Source: Planctomycetota bacterium (GTDB lineage: Bacteria > Planctomycetota > Planctomycetia > Pirellulales > Pirellulaceae). From it: 53,815 nucleotides of DNA. Location of the stretch: positions 1 to 53,815 of the forward strand of contig CAUJKA010000050.1 of the NCBI GenBank assembly GCA_963204965.1. The letters run 5' to 3'. Below are positions 16,652-27,656 of the stretch, piece after piece (position 1 is the stretch's first letter; every line of letters starts with the position of its first letter). The position numbers and the translations under genes were made by a program. Under the pieces are notes generated by a model that had not been told where the DNA came from, did no database searches, and saw nothing but the letters and a program-made list of their open reading frames with translations.

Positions 16652-17086
16652 CGAAATCATCCTGTCGAAAGTTAACGGTTTCACATTGCAGCCCAGACCA
16701 GGGCATTTGCTTAGCTGCAAGATACGCGATTGGTTGTAGCATTTTGAGCGAGCCGAGTGAACAGCTTTTTGCGTGAAAAAGAGGCAAAGAACGAGTGACT
16801 TTGGAGCAAATTCTGCTTGGCTGCGAATCAAAATCCAGTCCAGGCGGTGTTAACGATCGACAAGATTTCCACATAGTCAGCCAATTCCAAAGACCAACTG
16901 CGGCCGATTCTTGAGGGCTGCCAACCAGCTGCTTTCGCAAGAAGATTTGCGGGAAGCGATGAATTTGCGGACGGGGACGGCTCAAATAACTTGCGGGGAC
17001 GGCTCAAGTTTGGCCTGAAAATGGACGATTCAATGGGCCTGCGTTAGTCGGAACAAACGACTTTGGCCTCTTGCGGCTCGGAAGAG
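16652..17086. other. Intergenic region between the TlpA-like gene and rRNA operon; short GGGGACGGCTCAA repeat
   Basis: 435 bases with no credible gene. A 13-base unit GGGGACGGCTCAA occurs twice, at 16973-16985 and 16995-17007. Similar GGGACGG-containing repeats often flank Y1-type (RAYT) transposases, but none is present here. No 16S rRNA sequence is found in this stretch or anywhere upstream in the window. Confidence 0.6.
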
Positions 17087-17114
17087 TTGACAGGTTTGAA
17101 CCATTGGCTACGAT
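17087..17114 (+). promoter_or_regulatory. Probable promoter of the tRNA-23S-5S operon
   Basis: TTGACA at 17087-17092, 16-base spacer, TACGAT at 17109-17114, giving a transcript start about 80 bases before tRNA-Ile. The -35 is a perfect sigma-70 consensus. Assigned by position and sequence only. Confidence 0.6.
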
Positions 17115-17201
17115 TTTCCGTCTAACTGGTCGGGCAGGGAACTGCGAGATCTGGTTAGCAGCCATCGAGCTGAGAAAGTTGAAAAACTGGATCAGCAAGA
17201 C

Positions 17202-17275
17202 GGGCGCGTAGCTCAGTTGGTTAGAGCGCGTCGCTGATAACGACGAGGTCCCAGATTCGAGTTCTGGCGCGCCCA
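17202..17275 (+). tRNA. tRNA-Ile (anticodon GAT)
   Basis: 74 nt. Acceptor GGGCGCG/CGCGCCC with discriminator A, D arm GCTCAGTTGGTTAGAGC, anticodon loop CTGATAA (GAT), T loop TTCGAGT. CCA not encoded (followed by CTG). First gene of the rRNA operon. Confidence 0.97.
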
Positions 17276-17355
17276 CTGCAGATTGGTTTGAAGTGAGAAG
17301 GGTGAAGACTGAACGCTAGTTCAAGCACTTCATCCCTCTGACTTCAAACTTGGTT

Positions 17356-17428
17356 GGGGGTGTAGCTCAGTTGGTAGAGCACTTGGTTTGCATCCAAGGG
17401 GTCATCGGTTCAAGTCCGTTCACCTCCA
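17356..17428 (+). tRNA. tRNA-Ala (anticodon TGC)
   Basis: 73 nt. Acceptor GGGGGTG/CACCTCC (one G-C/G-U variant), D arm GCTCAGTTGGTAGAGC, anticodon loop TTTGCAT (TGC), T loop TTCAAGT, discriminator A. CCA not encoded. It lies 80 bases after tRNA-Ile, the usual order of a bacterial 16S-23S spacer. Confidence 0.97.
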
Positions 17429-17930
17429 CTAACCGCAAAACGCTGTTTTTCCTTGGGTTTTAAAGAGTTTTTAAAAACTTCGGGAAATGGCCTTGCGGTC
17501 GAGGAAGAAATCGAGAAGATTTCGCCCTCTTGAATGACGGCTCACAAAGCCTGAGTTCAACAGCCGCCGAAAGTAGTTGAGAAAAAGTCACAAGTTGACG
17601 TTGACCGACTAAAACACGATGGCTAGAATGTTGAGCCCTTCGCAACGAAAGACGCGACAGGGCAAGCTGATCTTTGACAATTTGGTTGATTGGTAATTTA
17701 GGCATCTTACGCAGCACAACTTGGTGAGACAAGTTAGTGTTGCACACGACGCCGGTGAAACCGATCTGGAGCTCACGCAAGTGAGTGTAAGGGGAAGTTG
17801 AACCGATTTCGAAATAGAAAAGAGCGATTAAAAGAGCGAAAGTCAACATCGCAGTGATTGCGATGTATTTATCACATCGAAACCTCTCATAGCTTAGTTT
17901 TAACGCTTAGCTAGAGTTCAGGATTTCGGT
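17429..17930 (+). other. Spacer between tRNA-Ala and 23S rRNA
   Basis: 502 bases without a gene, transcribed as rRNA leader. A boxA-like site lies near 17668. Bases just before 17931 (GATTTCGGT) pair with sequence after the 23S 3' end (ACCGATATT), consistent with a processing stem. Confidence 0.7.
17668..17680 (+). promoter_or_regulatory. boxA-like rRNA antitermination site
   Basis: TGATCTTTGACAA closely resembles the Escherichia coli boxA consensus TGCTCTTTAACA, the RNA site bound by NusB-S10. It lies 250 bases before the 23S gene, as in other rRNA leaders. Confidence 0.5.
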
Positions 17931-20844
<2,914 letters not shown>

Positions 20845-21023
20845 GATATTTTGCACTTTAGCTCAATATTTCGATGGTCGTAACAGTTAAAGTTGGGTAC
20901 AAATTTAACTGTCAAGATGTCTAAACACCAATCACCATTGTCATGGACCGGTTAACTCCGCCCGTGGCAAAAAAAAGACCAGTCAACAACAGGCTCCAGC
21001 AGGCGAATAGGCTGCTTGAGTCT

Positions 21024-21132
21024 CTCCGGTGACTATATCTGAAAGGTCATACCTGTTCCCATCTCGAACACAGTAGTCAAGCTTTCAGAGCCGATGATAG
21101 TTCCAAAAGTGCGAAAGTAGGTATTGCCGGTT
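21024..21132 (+). rRNA. rrf: 5S ribosomal RNA
   Basis: About 109 nt, 180 bases after 23S. The terminal stem CTCCGG/CCGG, the central CCTGTTCCCATCTCGAACACAG segment and CGAAAGTAGG near 21112 match bacterial 5S. Ends are approximate. Followed immediately by a terminator. Confidence 0.93.
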
Positions 21133-21136
21133 TTTA

Positions 21137-21168
21137 AAAAGCCTCTGAGGAAACTCAGAGGCTTTTTT
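21137..21168 (+). terminator. Intrinsic terminator of the rRNA operon
   Basis: AAAAGCCTCTGAG (21137-21149), GAAA loop, CTCAGAGGCTTTT (21154-21166) and further T residues: a 13-bp stem with a stable tetraloop and U-tract, directly after 5S. Confidence 0.95.
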
Positions 21169-21743
21169 CGTTTTATAGTATGGGTGATCTACCTGTCTAG
21201 TTTCTGCTTCGCCAGACAGATACGTTGGACGTCTTCCGTCTCGCGTTGAAGTTCACGGTTGATTTCCAGTTCCACGATGAGGTTGCAAACGTTTCGCTCC
21301 TGTTTGAAGATTTGCGGGACATTCCATTGGCAACTCTTCCAGACAAATTCATTGACGAACTAAGCAGAGTCTCGGTCATTGCACCAGAATCAGTAGCGGA
21401 CTCGGCAGTACGGTGTTTTTCAATCAGGTGGAGGCTGGCTCTTGGAGCCTGAGTCCCTGGCATCATGCCTGTCTACAGATCGCAGAATGCAATTCTATCG
21501 CCAGAATGTCGAGCATATTCGAACGCAACGGGTGAATGCCACTTAACCTGGAGTTTCGCCGGAGCCATCGATTCGGTCCAATGTGCTACTTAGTGAGCGT
21601 CGGAAATTGGGGGAACGAATTGATTCTGGACGCTATCTGTAGCAACCGCTTTGGTCCGTTTTTTCGGAGAGTTGAGTGTTTCTTAGAGAAAGTGGAGCTG
21701 GTTGACGCATCCTCTTCTGCGATAACCATTCACAGGATCATTG
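21169..21743. other. Region without a confident gene; possible gene remnant
   Basis: 575 bases. On minus, 21189-21359 is open for 57 codons without ATG and reads as a charged helix (ELEINRELQRETEDVQ), stopped upstream by TAG at 21360-21362; it may be a decayed gene end. A plus frame at 21225-21452 from a TTG codon overlaps it. Neither has a ribosome binding site or a recognisable family. The last part carries the promoter region of the LRR gene. Confidence 0.4.
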
Positions 21744-23144
21744 ATGCACGGCCAAACTGGAACTCGTAAGCGCTGGTTTCAGTTTCGACTGCTGAGCATT
21801 TTATTGGCCATGACGGTCGTTACTTTTTGCGTGACGATCCCAATGAATCGTGCTCGACTTCAAAGACGAGTCGTAGAACTGGTTCAATCCCGCGGAGGCC
21901 AAGTCACGTTTGATTACGAATTGCGTGGGCTTAAACAACCCGATTGGCCTGTATGGCTCAGACAATTGCTCGGCGACGACTGCTTCCGAACCGCAATTAG
22001 CGTTTCGTTCCTAGATGAAGCGGACAACACCGCGCTGATTGACTCCGATCTGCAAGAGATTTCCAAGCTTTACTCCCTCAAGTATCTCTATCTGCGAAAT
22101 TGTCGCTCGCTTTCTGGAGCCGGTATTTCAACGATTCAACGGCTAGAGCAATTGCGGGTGCTCGATCTGAGTAACACTGAAACAACTGACGATGCACTGC
22201 ATGTATTGATGCGACTCACAAATTTGGAGAATCTTGATCTTTGCGAGACTCGGATCACCGATCAGGGCGTGAACGATTTGAAAAATTTGCTCAAACTGAA
22301 GACGCTTGTTCTAAACAAGACGGATGTTTCAGATGCTGGGTTGCGAGTTGTCTCTTCCATCTCATCGTTAGAAACGCTTCTTTTAGCGGACACATCGAAT
22401 ATCTCAGGTCGCGGAATCGCCCTGTTGGCCAAGTTGCAGAACCTTCAGTCCTTGGATTTGAATGACAACTCTCTTGCGAGACCGACTCCCGTGACAGATT
22501 CGGATGTCGTTCAACTAGCCGAACTACGGAAGCTGGCGTTTCTGGGGTTGAACGGTTCAAGGGTCACCGATAACGGTCTGAATTCCCTAGGTTCATTGAC
22601 GCAACTTCGATCCGTTGAATTGAACAATACCCAGATTACGAACGACGGGCTCAGAAAGCTCTGTGAATCGGGAAGCCTTAGCGTTTTGCAACTCTCGAAT
22701 ACGCTTGTTTCGCATCAAGGACTCGAGCATCTCGAAAAACTGAACAAAATCAGCTTCCTAATCTTGGGTGGCCATCTCATTGGCGATGATTCGCTCGACC
22801 ATCTCGCCAAATTAAACAGCCTCCGGGCCCTGGTTCTGCGCGACACGCAGATTACAGAAGCCGGATTGAGCAAATTGGCGACCATCTCGAGCTTAGAACA
22901 ACTAGCGCTTAGCGGAAATCAGATCGGCGATGCCGGCTTGGAGCGGCTATTACCTCTGAAGTCACTAAGGAATTTGATCTTGGATAGAACCCAACTTTCG
23001 GATTCTGGCCTGGAATTGTTGGTTCAGTTCGAAAGCCTCAAGCACATTAACATTCACAAATGCAATGTTACTGAAGACGGCGTCCAGAAGTTCAAGACTG
23101 CACGGCCAGATGTGACTGTCGACCTGAATCCGATTCGAGACTAA
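21744..23144 (+). CDS. Membrane-anchored leucine-rich-repeat protein
   Basis: 466 residues from ATG 21744 (AGGA eight bases upstream). The N-terminus has a basic FQFRLLSILLAMTVV segment, a single membrane helix (about residues 13-33) of the planctomycete FRxxxLL type. From about residue 110 to the end there are roughly 14 repeats of about 24 residues with the pattern LxxLxxLxLxxTxITDxGL (TNLENLDL, SSLETLLL, TQLRSVEL, SLRALVLR and others), which is the bacterial cysteine-containing-like/RI-type LRR. Presumed protein-binding solenoid outside the cytoplasm; ligand unknown. A monocistronic unit ending in a strong hairpin at 23177-23232. Confidence 0.85.
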   Translation: MHGQTGTRKRWFQFRLLSILLAMTVVTFCVTIPMNRARLQRRVVELVQSRGGQVTFDYELRGLKQPDWPVWLRQLLGDDCFRTAISVSFLDEADNTALIDSDLQEISKLYSLKYLYLRNCRSLSGAGISTIQRLEQLRVLDLSNTETTDDALHVLMRLTNLENLDLCETRITDQGVNDLKNLLKLKTLVLNKTDVSDAGLRVVSSISSLETLLLADTSNISGRGIALLAKLQNLQSLDLNDNSLARPTPVTDSDVVQLAELRKLAFLGLNGSRVTDNGLNSLGSLTQLRSVELNNTQITNDGLRKLCESGSLSVLQLSNTLVSHQGLEHLEKLNKISFLILGGHLIGDDSLDHLAKLNSLRALVLRDTQITEAGLSKLATISSLEQLALSGNQIGDAGLERLLPLKSLRNLILDRTQLSDSGLELLVQFESLKHINIHKCNVTEDGVQKFKTARPDVTVDLNPIRD

Positions 23145-23176
23145 AGATCTTCAGGTTGGTTATTCCGAAAGAAGGA

Positions 23177-23232
23177 AATCCCGTCGGAGACAGGAGCGAC
23201 AGCGAAAAGTCGCTCCCGTTTCCAACGGGATT
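23177..23232 (+). repeat. Compound hairpin downstream of the LRR gene
   Basis: Outer arms AATCCCGT (23177-23184) and ACGGGATT (23225-23232), inner arms GGAGCGAC (23193-23200) and GTCGCTCC (23209-23216). It lies 32 bases after the LRR stop. No clear T-run follows, so it may be a factor-dependent terminator, an mRNA 3' end protector or a dispersed palindrome. Confidence 0.6.
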
Positions 23233-23404
23233 CTCTCGCTTTGGCCAAACTTACTTTCTTCGATTGCTCTTAATTCAGGCGCGAAGATGGCTAACTCAAG
23301 TTACTTAGCTGTCTAACTCTAGTCGCAATCGAATACATTTGGCTTATCACATCAACTGGCAACTTTGAAGGTACTTTCTTCGGATCTTCCTGCTCGTGCT
23401 AAAT

Positions 23405-23426
23405 CCCACGTCTGGCGACGGTGGCT
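23405..23426 (+). repeat. Dispersed palindromic element, copy A
   Basis: Degenerate copy of the palindrome CCACCGTC-TGGC-GACGGTGG; the right arm GACGGTGG is intact and the left arm is altered (CCCACGTC). A second copy lies at 24521-24544, so the two flank the gene at 23510-24478. Confidence 0.45.
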
Positions 23427-23509
23427 CACCCTCACTTCTTGAACTCGGTCGTTTGAGACTGTATTCTCTTTGCCGTCTCTGTTGTTTTTTGCTTTTTGGA
23501 GAGCTCAAA

Positions 23510-24478
23510 GTGCGTTCGCTTCGCTCGATTTGCTGCGTCTTGCTTACTTTTCTCTCAGCGGCGTGTCCCTCCTTCGCGCAGGAGGCAAGCAAAGATCGGC
23601 AGATCAAACCGGCGAGTGACTCCACAAAGGAAGTCGCCAAACAGGTCTGGGTTTGCGAGCTGAACTTAGAATCGGATTCTTCGACCAGACTATTCACACT
23701 GCCACAATTGTCCAGTGCTGGTTCGCTGTGTCTTTCGCCCGACCAAAAGCGATTCGCTTTCGATGGGTTGTACGAAGGCGAGACTCGTTTGGAAAAGACT
23801 CAGATCTTTATCTCGAATCTCGACGGAAGCGAATTACACGACCTTGGCCCAGGCGCTCTTCCCTCATGGGCACCTGATTCCAAATTGTTGTCAGTCAGCC
23901 GATACTCGGCGGGCGGAGTTTGGCTCATGAATCTTGACGGCGAGTTCACACACTGCGTTGCTCAGAACGGATGGGGAGGCAGGTGGTCGCCGGTCTCGAA
24001 AGAGCTTCTCTTTACTGGACCTAGTCCCAACGGCCAGGACTTCATCATCTACAACGTGGACGAAGATTCTTACCGCAATGTTTTCGGCACCAAAGGGCAC
24101 CCCTATCAGCGACTGGTGTTCAATTCGGAATGGTCTTCCAAGGCCGATCGCATATTTTTCAAAGCGACTCGCAAGGATGGTACTTCAGAGATTAGCTCTG
24201 TTTCGGTGGCTGTTCCGCAAGATATTCGAGTCCACTTCCTGAGAAATAGCTACGCGAACATTGGTCTGCTGAGCGATGATGAGTTCATCGTGCCTTACGG
24301 TGCTAAGCAGTTTGGGACAGTGCAGCTCCATAGAATCAAGATTTCTGGAGCAGCCCCAGTTTCAGATGACTCGGGAAAACACATAGCCGGTCAATTCACA
24401 GATCGCAATTCCTTCGGATGTGCCATTTCCGCTGATCGCAAGAAGATCTACTACATTAGCGTTCCCAAGACTCCGTAG
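23510..24478 (+). CDS. Secreted TolB/PD40-like beta-propeller protein
   Basis: 322 residues from GTG 23510 (GGAGAG seven bases upstream). The longer frame from 23396 would run through a palindromic repeat and is rejected. A signal peptide (VRSLRSICCVLLTFLSAACPSFA) is followed by WD40-like/PD40 blades: SLCLSPDQKRFAFDGL, ISNLDGSELHDLGPGALPSWAPDSKLLSVS, GVWLMNLDG, GGRWSPVSKELLF and CAISADRKKIYYIS. These patterns match the TolB-type propeller in which a D-G-turn and SPDG/SPD motif recur. Likely periplasmic; the partner is unknown. Not obviously in an operon. Confidence 0.8.
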   Translation: MRSLRSICCVLLTFLSAACPSFAQEASKDRQIKPASDSTKEVAKQVWVCELNLESDSSTRLFTLPQLSSAGSLCLSPDQKRFAFDGLYEGETRLEKTQIFISNLDGSELHDLGPGALPSWAPDSKLLSVSRYSAGGVWLMNLDGEFTHCVAQNGWGGRWSPVSKELLFTGPSPNGQDFIIYNVDEDSYRNVFGTKGHPYQRLVFNSEWSSKADRIFFKATRKDGTSEISSVSVAVPQDIRVHFLRNSYANIGLLSDDEFIVPYGAKQFGTVQLHRIKISGAAPVSDDSGKHIAGQFTDRNSFGCAISADRKKIYYISVPKTP

Positions 24479-24520
24479 CCAAGCTGTTCTACAATCTGCG
24501 CGAGATGTCCTGGTGGTTAA

Positions 24521-24544
24521 TCCACCGTCTGGTGACCGGTGGCT
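24521..24544 (+). repeat. Dispersed palindromic element, copy B
   Basis: CCACCGTC-TGGT-GACCGGTGG: both arms are preserved with one inserted C. About 80 percent alike to copy A at 23405-23426 including flanking AATCC and GGCT. It lies 43 bases after the propeller gene stop. Confidence 0.5.
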
Positions 24545-24628
24545 ACGGCATCAAAAGCAACTTCTTTTTTCGAACTGCGCGAAAATATTCTTCTGGAGGT
24601 ATCTAGTTAGATACCAAAGGAGATCGCC

Positions 24629-25024
24629 ATGTCAGAAAATCAGTTCGTTAACACCATAACCTCTGATCCCCCTGCAAAACACTCGAAGACGAGCATGTTC
24701 TTTTCTTCTCTCGGTTCGCTTTCGTTCTTGATCTACTTCTTTGCTGTGCCGACGTTTGAGTCAATGCTCTACGACAATGCTGAAGTTGCTTCAGTCCCCG
24801 TGTTGGGGATCGTATTCTGGCTCTTGTACGCTGTAGCCTACCTGGTGATCACTGTTGCTGTGTTCGCAGTTGGATTTTCGATGTACTTCGCCGCATTCGT
24901 AACGGCCATTGTGCAAAAATCACACTGGTCGCTTCTGTTGGTAGTGTTCCTCGCCGGTGTCGTGCTGTTCCTGTTTGGGATTCCACAATTTCTCGCTTCA
25001 TCTGACTTGTGGAAGGGCTACTGA
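24629..25024 (+). CDS. Four-helix membrane protein of unknown function
   Basis: 131 residues from ATG 24629 with a strong AAAGGAG site eight bases upstream. Hydrophobic segments at about residues 24-42, 56-78, 78-100 (AVFAVGFSMYFAAFVTAIV) and 103-121 (LLLVVFLAGVVLFLFGI). The N-terminal 20 residues are polar (likely cytoplasmic). No family recognised. It lies 127 bases before the carbamoyltransferase cassette and could be co-transcribed, but the spacing does not demand it. Confidence 0.7.
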   Translation: MSENQFVNTITSDPPAKHSKTSMFFSSLGSLSFLIYFFAVPTFESMLYDNAEVASVPVLGIVFWLLYAVAYLVITVAVFAVGFSMYFAAFVTAIVQKSHWSLLLVVFLAGVVLFLFGIPQFLASSDLWKGY

Positions 25025-25150
25025 CTAAAAACATCCCATTGATTCAGTGAACAAAGCTCAGCGCCACTCAGCCTAGTGTCCTCGTATACCCAATTAGGCT
25101 ATCATTGCGGGAACTTAACCCACCCCAGCGACATTCTGATTCGCGTGAGT

Positions 25151-26986
25151 ATGACTGCAATCCTCGGCATCTCGGCGTTTTATCATGACTCTGCTGCAGC
25201 CTTGCTGGTGGATGGTGAGATCGTTGCCGCCGCGCAGGAGGAGAGGTTTTCTCGGATCAAACATGACCCAAGCTTTCCTAATCGATCGATTGAGTACTGC
25301 CTCCAACATGCAAAGCTCTCGACGAAAGACTTGGACTTTGTTTGCTTCAGCGAAAAGCCACTTCGCAAGTTTGAAAGACTCCTGGAAACATATCTCGCGT
25401 TCGCTCCCTCTGGCTATCGATCTTTCCGACTGGCAATACCGACGTGGCTGAAGCAAAAGCTGCATGTCCCCAAAGTGATTCGACAGGCATTGCCCGGTTG
25501 CCATCATCGCCCTGTGTTTATCGATCACCACCAATCTCACGCCGCCAGCGCATTTTTCCCCTCGCCGTTTGAAGAAGCCGCCATTCTTACGATCGACGGT
25601 GTGGGCGAATGGTCGACCACTTGCATGGGAATTGGGAAAGGAAACACGATTCATTTATTTAAGGAACTGCGTTTCCCGCACTCGTTGGGATTACTCTATT
25701 CAGCCTTCACCTACTACGCTGGCTTTCGCGTCAACAGTGGAGAGTACAAACTGATGGGCTTGGCTCCTTACGGCGAGCCCCGGTTTTGCGATTTAATTCT
25801 GAAGCACTTAGTTGAGGTGAAGAGCGACGGTTCGATCCGACTGGATATGTCCTACTTCAACTATTGCCAGGGCCTAACGATGACCAGCGAAAAGTTTCAC
25901 AAGCTTTTTGGTGGCAAGCCGCGAACACCTGACTCGCCAATCTCCCAACGAGACATGGATCTGGCCGCATCGATTCAAAAGGTAACCGAGGAGATCTGCC
26001 TCCAGATGGCTCGGACCGCTCATAAGCTTTATCCCTCAAAGAACTTAGTCATGGCGGGTGGCGTTGCCTTGAACTGTGTAAGCAATGGACGGATTCTTCG
26101 TGAAGGCCCCTTTGATCAAATTTGGATACAACCCGCAGCCGGCGATGCCGGCGGCGCGTTGGGTGCGGCAAGTTTTGTCTGGCATCAGTTGCTGGAAAGG
26201 CCCAGAGTTCTTCAGAGTCCTGATGGTCAAGCTGGTTCGTTGCTGGGTCCAGCGTTCGACGATTCACAAATCGCCGAAACTCTCAAGTCTCAATCGGCAG
26301 AGTTCATCAAGTGCGACTCCGACGAAGAATTATGCGAGCGAATTGCCAAACTACTTTCCGAGCAAATGGTAGTTGGATGGTTTCAAGGCCGGATGGAGTT
26401 TGGACCCCGAGCACTTGGAGCGAGAAGCATTTTGGGAGATGCGAGAAATCCCAAGATGCAGTCCGTCATGAATCTCAAGATTAAGTTCCGCGAGTCCTTC
26501 CGCCCCTTTGCACCGATCGTCCTTAAAGAGAAGGCCAGTCGCTACTTTCAGTGGAACGATAAGCATGAGAGTCCCTACATGTTGATGGTGGCTCCTGTTC
26601 GCAACGAGCTTCGACACGAACCCGATCGCGAGCAACCCTTGCGAGGACTCGACAAACTCAATCAGAATCGATCTACACTGCCAGCCGTAACGCATGTGGA
26701 CTTCTCCAGCCGGCTTCAAACGGTGGACCAATTTCGCAATCCGCTATTACACCAATTATTGGTCAGCTTTGACAAGCTGACCGAATGCCCCGTCTTGATC
26801 AACACTAGCTTCAATGTTCGTGGCGAACCGATTGTTTGCACTCCAGAACAGGCTTATCAGTGTTTTATGGCAACCGATATCGACGTTCTAGCAATTGGTA
26901 GGTTCATTTTGCTAAAATCGGAGCAGAGCTCCTCATCAAGTTCCCAACTACGAGAACAGTATCTCGGTCGATTTCAACTGGACTAG
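25151..26986 (+). CDS. NodU/CmcH (SxtI-like) O-carbamoyltransferase
   Basis: 611 residues from ATG 25151 (GTG 25145 is an alternative). The family transfers carbamoyl from carbamoyl phosphate through carbamoyl-adenylate to a hydroxyl group (as in NodU, CmcH, TobZ, SxtI). N-terminal Kae1-like domain: ILGISAFYHDSAAALLVDG, EERFSRIKHD, DHHQSHAASAFF, TIDGVGEWST, GEYKLMGLAPYG, MAGGVALNCVSN and PAAGDAGGALGAA. C-terminal YrdC-like part: GRMEFGPRALGARSILGD, FRESFRPFAPIV and LINTSFNVRGEPIVC. All key motifs are intact. The next gene starts six bases after the stop; this gene leads a four-gene unit with SxtJ-, SxtK- and SGNH-like proteins. The acceptor is unknown; a sugar or glycan is likely by analogy. 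Confidence 0.92.
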   Translation: MTAILGISAFYHDSAAALLVDGEIVAAAQEERFSRIKHDPSFPNRSIEYCLQHAKLSTKDLDFVCFSEKPLRKFERLLETYLAFAPSGYRSFRLAIPTWLKQKLHVPKVIRQALPGCHHRPVFIDHHQSHAASAFFPSPFEEAAILTIDGVGEWSTTCMGIGKGNTIHLFKELRFPHSLGLLYSAFTYYAGFRVNSGEYKLMGLAPYGEPRFCDLILKHLVEVKSDGSIRLDMSYFNYCQGLTMTSEKFHKLFGGKPRTPDSPISQRDMDLAASIQKVTEEICLQMARTAHKLYPSKNLVMAGGVALNCVSNGRILREGPFDQIWIQPAAGDAGGALGAASFVWHQLLERPRVLQSPDGQAGSLLGPAFDDSQIAETLKSQSAEFIKCDSDEELCERIAKLLSEQMVVGWFQGRMEFGPRALGARSILGDARNPKMQSVMNLKIKFRESFRPFAPIVLKEKASRYFQWNDKHESPYMLMVAPVRNELRHEPDREQPLRGLDKLNQNRSTLPAVTHVDFSSRLQTVDQFRNPLLHQLLVSFDKLTECPVLINTSFNVRGEPIVCTPEQAYQCFMATDIDVLAIGRFILLKSEQSSSSSSQLREQYLGRFQLD

Positions 26987-26992
26987 CAACCC

Positions 26993-27397
26993 ATGGCAAT
27001 ATTCGATTCGCCAAAATCAGTTAGCCCAAAGCAATTGCGCCAGTTCGGTTGCATCTGTATGTTCCTATTGCCAGCGATAACGTGGTATTGGAACGGCAAA
27101 GTTTCTCATATTCTAATGTCTGCAGTTCTCGGTGCAGTGATTATGGGACTGGCTTGGTATCGACCTCGCCTAGTCTCGCCAATTTTCTGGGCACTCATGC
27201 TCCTAGCAACTCCGATTGGCCTCGTTGTCGGCGAGCTTGCCATGTTGAGCCTCTACTTATTGGTCTTTTGTCCTATGGCACTAATTTTCCGATTGCGAAA
27301 ACGCGACGCTTTGGGAATAAGCGCGAGTTCTCGCCAGACCTATTGGTCCGAAAAGAGCGAGCCGACATCGTCGGAGAGCTATTACCGACTCTATTGA
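26993..27397 (+). CDS. SxtJ-like membrane protein
   Basis: 134 residues. A polar start (SPKQLRQFG, the conserved RQFG of the SxtJ family) is followed by hydrophobic segments at about residues 20-33, 38-54 (ILMSAVLGAVIMGLAWY) and 62-101 (two helices, with TPIGL in the turn and FCPMALIFRL before a basic RKRDALG tail). SxtJ is found next to the carbamoyltransferase SxtI in saxitoxin clusters and in many unrelated genomes; its function is unknown. The start lies six bases after the carbamoyltransferase stop, so they are in one operon. Family assignment rests on motif and context. Confidence 0.75.
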   Translation: MAIFDSPKSVSPKQLRQFGCICMFLLPAITWYWNGKVSHILMSAVLGAVIMGLAWYRPRLVSPIFWALMLLATPIGLVVGELAMLSLYLLVFCPMALIFRLRKRDALGISASSRQTYWSEKSEPTSSESYYRLY

Positions 27398-27442
27398 ATT
27401 TGGATAAGCCTGATTGGGCCCCTTTTCGCTGAAGCTACTCGC

Positions 27443-27649
27443 ATGAATAAGCCGGATACCAAGTCGAAAAGTGATTTTGAAGCAGCAGGAAAACGTCCAG
27501 CAAACTCTCTCCCTCGAGAATTTGTTCAGTTCGTTGTTGAAAACAAGAAATGGTGGCTGATTCCAATTCTCGTTTCACTGGCAGCTATTGGTATTTTGAT
27601 TTTTTTAAGTTCGACCGGAGCCGCTCCGTTCATCTACACTCTTTTTTGA
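27443..27649 (+). CDS. DUF5989 (SxtK-like) single-span membrane peptide
   Basis: 68 residues. The C-terminal half closely fits DUF5989: EFVQFVVENKKWWLIPILV, a hydrophobic helix, then SSTGAAPFIYTLF to the end. The KKWW-P-P boundary and the APFIYTLF terminus are the family signature. The N-terminal 25 residues are polar and variable. It lies 45 bases after the SxtJ-like gene and seven bases before the hydrolase. In saxitoxin clusters the equivalent is SxtK; the function is unknown, perhaps a membrane subunit with SxtJ. Confidence 0.85.
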   Translation: MNKPDTKSKSDFEAAGKRPANSLPREFVQFVVENKKWWLIPILVSLAAIGILIFLSSTGAAPFIYTLF

Positions 27650-27656
27650 GCTGCCC

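Larger units (their letters stand above)
23145..23509. other. Intergenic region with hairpin and a palindromic repeat
   Basis: 365 bases upstream of the accepted start of the beta-propeller-like gene. It holds the stem-loop at 23177-23232 and one copy of the CGTCTGGCGACGGTGG element at 23405-23426. No other gene was recognised. Confidence 0.5.

Noticed and set aside
17004..17276. Minus-strand frame of 90 residues
   Set aside because: It is the antisense of tRNA-Ile, with the familiar GAPELES-type translated tRNA sequence.
21536..21769. 77-residue plus-strand frame before the LRR gene
   Set aside because: Overlaps the LRR start in another frame, has no ribosome binding site and no family resemblance.
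23396..23509. N-terminal extension of the beta-propeller gene
   Set aside because: It crosses a dispersed palindrome, and the GTG at 23510 has a better ribosome binding site followed by a signal peptide.
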